NCBI GenBank assembly: GCA_037441225.1
Contig: JBBISU010000016.1
Location: 8,039-72,038 of the forward strand
DNA length: 64,000 nucleotides
Origin: JBBFMJ01 sp037441225
GTDB lineage: Bacteria; Acidobacteriota; Thermoanaerobaculia; UBA2201
Direction: 5' to 3'
Both the position numbers and the translations under genes were made by a program. Below the pieces are notes generated by a model that saw only the letters and a list, made by a program, of their open reading frames with translations, was not told the DNA's origin and searched no databases. Positions 61,419 through 64,000 of the stretch are shown here, piece by piece; the stretch's first letter is position 1, and the number at the start of each line of letters is the position of its first letter.

Positions 61419-63707
61419 ATGCTTTTCCTTTTTATATTATTTTCAACATTAACCCAAGAATATGAAAAATTTTTAAATTATGATGCATATTATTTAATTC
61501 TTCCAGAAGAAAAGGAGGTATTTTTAAAATTAGAAGAAGATTATCAAAGGGATATTTTTATTGAAGAATTTTGGAAAAGGAGAGATCCTTTTCCCGACAC
61601 TTATGAAAATGAGTTTAAAGAGGCATTTTTAAAAAGATTAGATGAAGCAACAGAAAGTTTTGGTTTCAATGATCCAAGGACAAGGATCTATGCAATATTT
61701 GGTGTGCCGGAAGAGATAATACAGATAAAATGTGAAAATTATGTCCCTTCTTTTATCTGGAAATACAAAAGGATTGAAGCAATTTCTTCTGGTGCTGTTT
61801 TGCTTTTTTATCAACCCTTTGGAATTGGAAATTTTAAATTATATGAAGGTTTTGGGGAAGAAGAAATACTTTCAAGTGAAAGAAAAGAGGAGATTTGTTT
61901 TGAAAGAATTTATTTAGATCAAGCAATTTCCTGGACAAAGAATGCCCTCTTGGATGGGAAACTTCAAATAATTTTAAACCCTCCAAAAGTTGAATTAGAA
62001 GATGTAACAGATATTTTAAGGAGAAGTATTATTGTTCCAGAAGGACTTGAAAAACTTAAAGCAACTTTTTCTTATAATTTCAAAGAAGGTTATGGTGGAA
62101 AAACAAATTTAATTGGGACGCTGTTATTTCAGGAAGAAAATATTTTTGGTGTAGAAATAAAGGGCGAAGTTTTAAAAAACAAAAAACTCTACGATTATTT
62201 CAGTATAAAATATTTTTTTAATGAAATCTCCCCACCCTATCCTGCTTCTTTTAATTTGAATTTATTCCCTGGAAAATATGAAATTATAATATTTGCCAAA
62301 GAATTGAATGGCAAAAAAGGTATAAAATTGTTGGAAAAAATAGAGGTTCCTTCAATAGAAGAAAAAACTTTAAAGAAAAAATTTGAGGAAAAATTTGAGT
62401 TAAAGGTGCCTTTTTTAGAAGTTCCACAAAAAGGAATCACATATTTTGAAGTTAATACACCAAAAAATGTTAAAAAAGTAAAATTTTATTTGGATGATAA
62501 ATTTGTTGCACAAAAAAACAATTACCCTTATAACATTGAAATTGACTTGGGAACAGTTCCCCTTCCACATATAATTGAAGCAATTGGCTTGGATGGTGAA
62601 GGAAATGAAATTGAAAGGGATGCTTTGTTTTTAAATCAAGGTTTTGAAGCATTTCAAGTAAAAATAATAAACCCAAAGGGAAATATTTACTTGTACAAAA
62701 ATGTTTTTTTTAAAGCAGAAGTTATAAAGCCAGAAGGGAAAAAGATAGAAAAGTTAGAGGTTTATGAAGGAGATAATCTTTTAGTGGAATTTTTATCTGA
62801 GCCCTTTGAAGGGTTAATTTCAATGCCTTATAAAGAACAACCAATAATTAGAGCAATTGCTTACCTTGAGGATGGCAGAAAAGCAGAAGATTTAGTAATT
62901 TTAAATTCCTCTTCCTTTGGAGAAAAATTAAAAATAAATAATGTAAATCTTTACACAACTGTTTTAACTTCTTCAGGAAAACCAGTTTCTGGATTAAAAA
63001 AAGAGGACTTTGAAATATATGAAGATAAGATAAAACAAAATATTTTAGAGTTTAAAGAAGCAAAAGATATTCCATTAAATATTTGTTTTTTGATAGATAC
63101 CTCTCGTTCTATGGATCAATACCTTGAAAATGTAAAAAAAGCAATAAATTTTTTTGTTTTAAATTATTTAAATAAAGAAGATAAATATTCTTTAATTTCC
63201 TTTAATTCCAATCAAAATTTGCTTATACCTTTCACAAAGGATAAAAATAAATTAAAAGAAAGGATTGATTCTTTATCTGCAGAAGGATATACAAACTTAT
63301 ATGATGCAATTATCTTTTCCTTATATCAATTTCAAAACAAAAAAGAAAGGAATGTAATTTTCCTTTTAACTGATGGTAAAGACACTGGCTCTTCCTTTAA
63401 TTTTGATGATGTAATTGATTATTTAAAACATTCACAGGTGCTTGTTTACCCAATTGCAATAAACATAAAATTTTCTGATTTAAAAACAAAAGATGTTTTA
63501 TCTCAAATTGCCAATGTTTCAGGTGGAACATTTTTCCCTATATCTTATGATGAAATTGATTATGTTTATAAAAGAATTTCTGAAGAATTAAGAACACAAT
63601 ATTTTTTAAGTTATGTTTCAAGTCAAACAAAGGAAAATTTTAGAAAAATTGAAGTTAAGGTAAAGGATGGCTTTATAGCAAAGACAATAGCTGGCTACTT
63701 TCCGTAA
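61419..63707 (+). CDS. GWxTD and VWFA domain protein
   Basis: A 762-residue exported protein with a short hydrophobic N terminus. Residues about 20-130 form a GWxTD-type domain (ILPEEKEVFLKLEEDYQRD, IFIEEFWKRRDPFPDTYENE, RIYAIFGVPEEI). The middle has Ig-like beta domains. Residues about 500-762 are a von Willebrand A domain of the acidobacterial type: SGLKKEDFEIYEDKIKQNIL, the metal site CFLIDTSRSMDQYLEN, LLTDGKDTGSSFNFDD and a terminal YVSSQTKENFRKIEVKVKDG. These domains occur together mainly in Acidobacteria and Aminicenantes. The function is unknown. Confidence 0.88.
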   Translation: MLFLFILFSTLTQEYEKFLNYDAYYLILPEEKEVFLKLEEDYQRDIFIEEFWKRRDPFPDTYENEFKEAFLKRLDEATESFGFNDPRTRIYAIFGVPEEIIQIKCENYVPSFIWKYKRIEAISSGAVLLFYQPFGIGNFKLYEGFGEEEILSSERKEEICFERIYLDQAISWTKNALLDGKLQIILNPPKVELEDVTDILRRSIIVPEGLEKLKATFSYNFKEGYGGKTNLIGTLLFQEENIFGVEIKGEVLKNKKLYDYFSIKYFFNEISPPYPASFNLNLFPGKYEIIIFAKELNGKKGIKLLEKIEVPSIEEKTLKKKFEEKFELKVPFLEVPQKGITYFEVNTPKNVKKVKFYLDDKFVAQKNNYPYNIEIDLGTVPLPHIIEAIGLDGEGNEIERDALFLNQGFEAFQVKIINPKGNIYLYKNVFFKAEVIKPEGKKIEKLEVYEGDNLLVEFLSEPFEGLISMPYKEQPIIRAIAYLEDGRKAEDLVILNSSSFGEKLKINNVNLYTTVLTSSGKPVSGLKKEDFEIYEDKIKQNILEFKEAKDIPLNICFLIDTSRSMDQYLENVKKAINFFVLNYLNKEDKYSLISFNSNQNLLIPFTKDKNKLKERIDSLSAEGYTNLYDAIIFSLYQFQNKKERNVIFLLTDGKDTGSSFNFDDVIDYLKHSQVLVYPIAINIKFSDLKTKDVLSQIANVSGGTFFPISYDEIDYVYKRISEELRTQYFLSYVSSQTKENFRKIEVKVKDGFIAKTIAGYFP

Positions 63708-63747
63708 AAATTGATACGGGGCTTAAAATAAATGTAGTCAGATATTG

Positions 63748-63842
63748 AAATAGAGCAGCAGAGCAGCATTGTAAGGGTCTTATCTTGCACGACCCGCAAA
63801 ATAATAATCAAAAAATTGTAGCCGCAGGTCTTTAGCCTTCGT
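63748..63842 (+). repeat. mosaic intergenic repeat cluster E
   Basis: GAAATAGAGCAGCAGAGCAGCA (in two runs, 63747-63768), a GTAAGGGTCTTATCTTGCACGA module with CCCGCAA (63770-63798), AATAATAATCAAAAAA (63800-63815) and TTGTAGCCGCAGGTCTTTAG (63816-63835). The last two modules match cluster B on the other strand almost base for base, and the first matches the start of cluster A. Confidence 0.82.
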
Positions 63843-63881
63843 AATATATTGTTTGTATATATTATTATTCGCAACCGTAAA

Positions 63882-64000
63882 GAGGCTGTCCGACAATGTC
63901 TTATTTTGATTTGCCATATACAATATATATGGTATAATTAAAAAGGATAATACAATATATTGTATAACAATTTTAAAAATTTTAATTACCAGACAGTCTC
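63882..64000. mobile_element. 119-base element with IS-like inverted ends (possibly cut by the edge)
   Basis: The left end GAGGCTGTCCGACAA and the inverted right end GAGACTGTCTGGTAA agree at 11 of 15 bases. The interior is AT-rich, with no reading frame. It could be a MITE or the ends of a decayed insertion sequence. The window stops at its right end, so any target duplication cannot be seen. Confidence 0.55.
63911..63965 (+). promoter_or_regulatory. strong promoter with palindromic operators inside the element
   Basis: TTGCCA (63911-63916), 16 bases, TATAAT (63933-63938) preceded by TGG. The inverted repeat CCATATA/TATATGG fills 63914-63932. A perfect palindrome ATACAATATATTGTAT lies at 63950-63965. 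ATACAATATAT occurs in both places, 32 bases apart, which suggests paired operator sites. Confidence 0.5.

Overview
The window is AT-rich (roughly 30% G+C by eye), densely coding bacterial DNA with two 100-base N runs. A TolC-type outer-membrane protein, Mpl and an LD-carboxypeptidase, and a full mreBCD/PBP2/RodA set indicate a rod-shaped bacterium with two membranes. The GWxTD + von Willebrand A protein, the DUF1573 and FecR proteins, a lone GspE-N domain and the DUF6599/DUF362/ferredoxin-like operon are typical of uncultured, mostly anaerobic lineages in and around Acidobacteria, Aminicenantes and the former Deltaproteobacteria. I cannot place it more exactly. The contig looks like a metagenome assembly. 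Both N runs sit between contig ends that overlap each other, so they are probably not missing sequence.

Layout. 1-2161 (minus): cysS (cut by the window edge), def, a TPR/cyclic-nucleotide-binding protein and a small unknown protein. 2238-5973: tolC-like gene, a zinc alcohol dehydrogenase and a DedA protein. 6145-10741 (minus): a ClpC/ClpA-like AAA+ ATPase, a YbjN-domain protein, and a lipoteichoic-acid-synthase-like membrane sulfatase that carries a second YbjN domain. 10802-12888: nuoB and a fused nuoCD without the other complex I genes. 13339-15908 (minus): Nudix hydrolase, glycosyltransferase and prfB with its programmed frameshift. 16020-21567 (minus): an AddA/AddB-like helicase-nuclease pair. 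21688-30885 (minus, apart from one CheY-like gene): glgC, a PAS/GAF histidine kinase, era, a CorC-like gene, ybeY, a 7TM-HD phosphohydrolase and phoH. 31070-34926: thiD, a cold-shock gene, mpl, ldcA and a LOG-family gene. 34941-39415: tRNA-Ser, the DUF6599/DUF362/4Fe-4S operon and an M64 peptidase. 39525-39895: a decayed RCC1-repeat gene. 40240-47508: rlmI-like methyltransferase, dnaE, tRNA-Pro, a MerR regulator and dnaK. 48045-56924 (minus): rng, rodA, mrdA, mreD, mreC, mreB, a FecR-domain protein and a DUF1573 protein, which form a cell-shape operon. 57061-63707 (plus): GspE-N domain protein, queD, proline dehydrogenase, queA, TPR protein, SAP-like protein and the GWxTD/VWA protein. The right edge holds a short element with inverted ends.

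Two patterns run through the window. First, most transcription units without a Shine-Dalgarno sequence have a -10 box ending 6-9 bases before the start codon, often with an extended -10 or a 17-base-spaced -35 box. This predicts many leaderless mRNAs. Second, every convergent gene junction longer than about 400 bases holds a mosaic of the same G+C-richer, hairpin-forming repeat modules, and no other junction does. The best candidate for an undescribed system is the AAA+/YbjN/sulfatase-YbjN locus.
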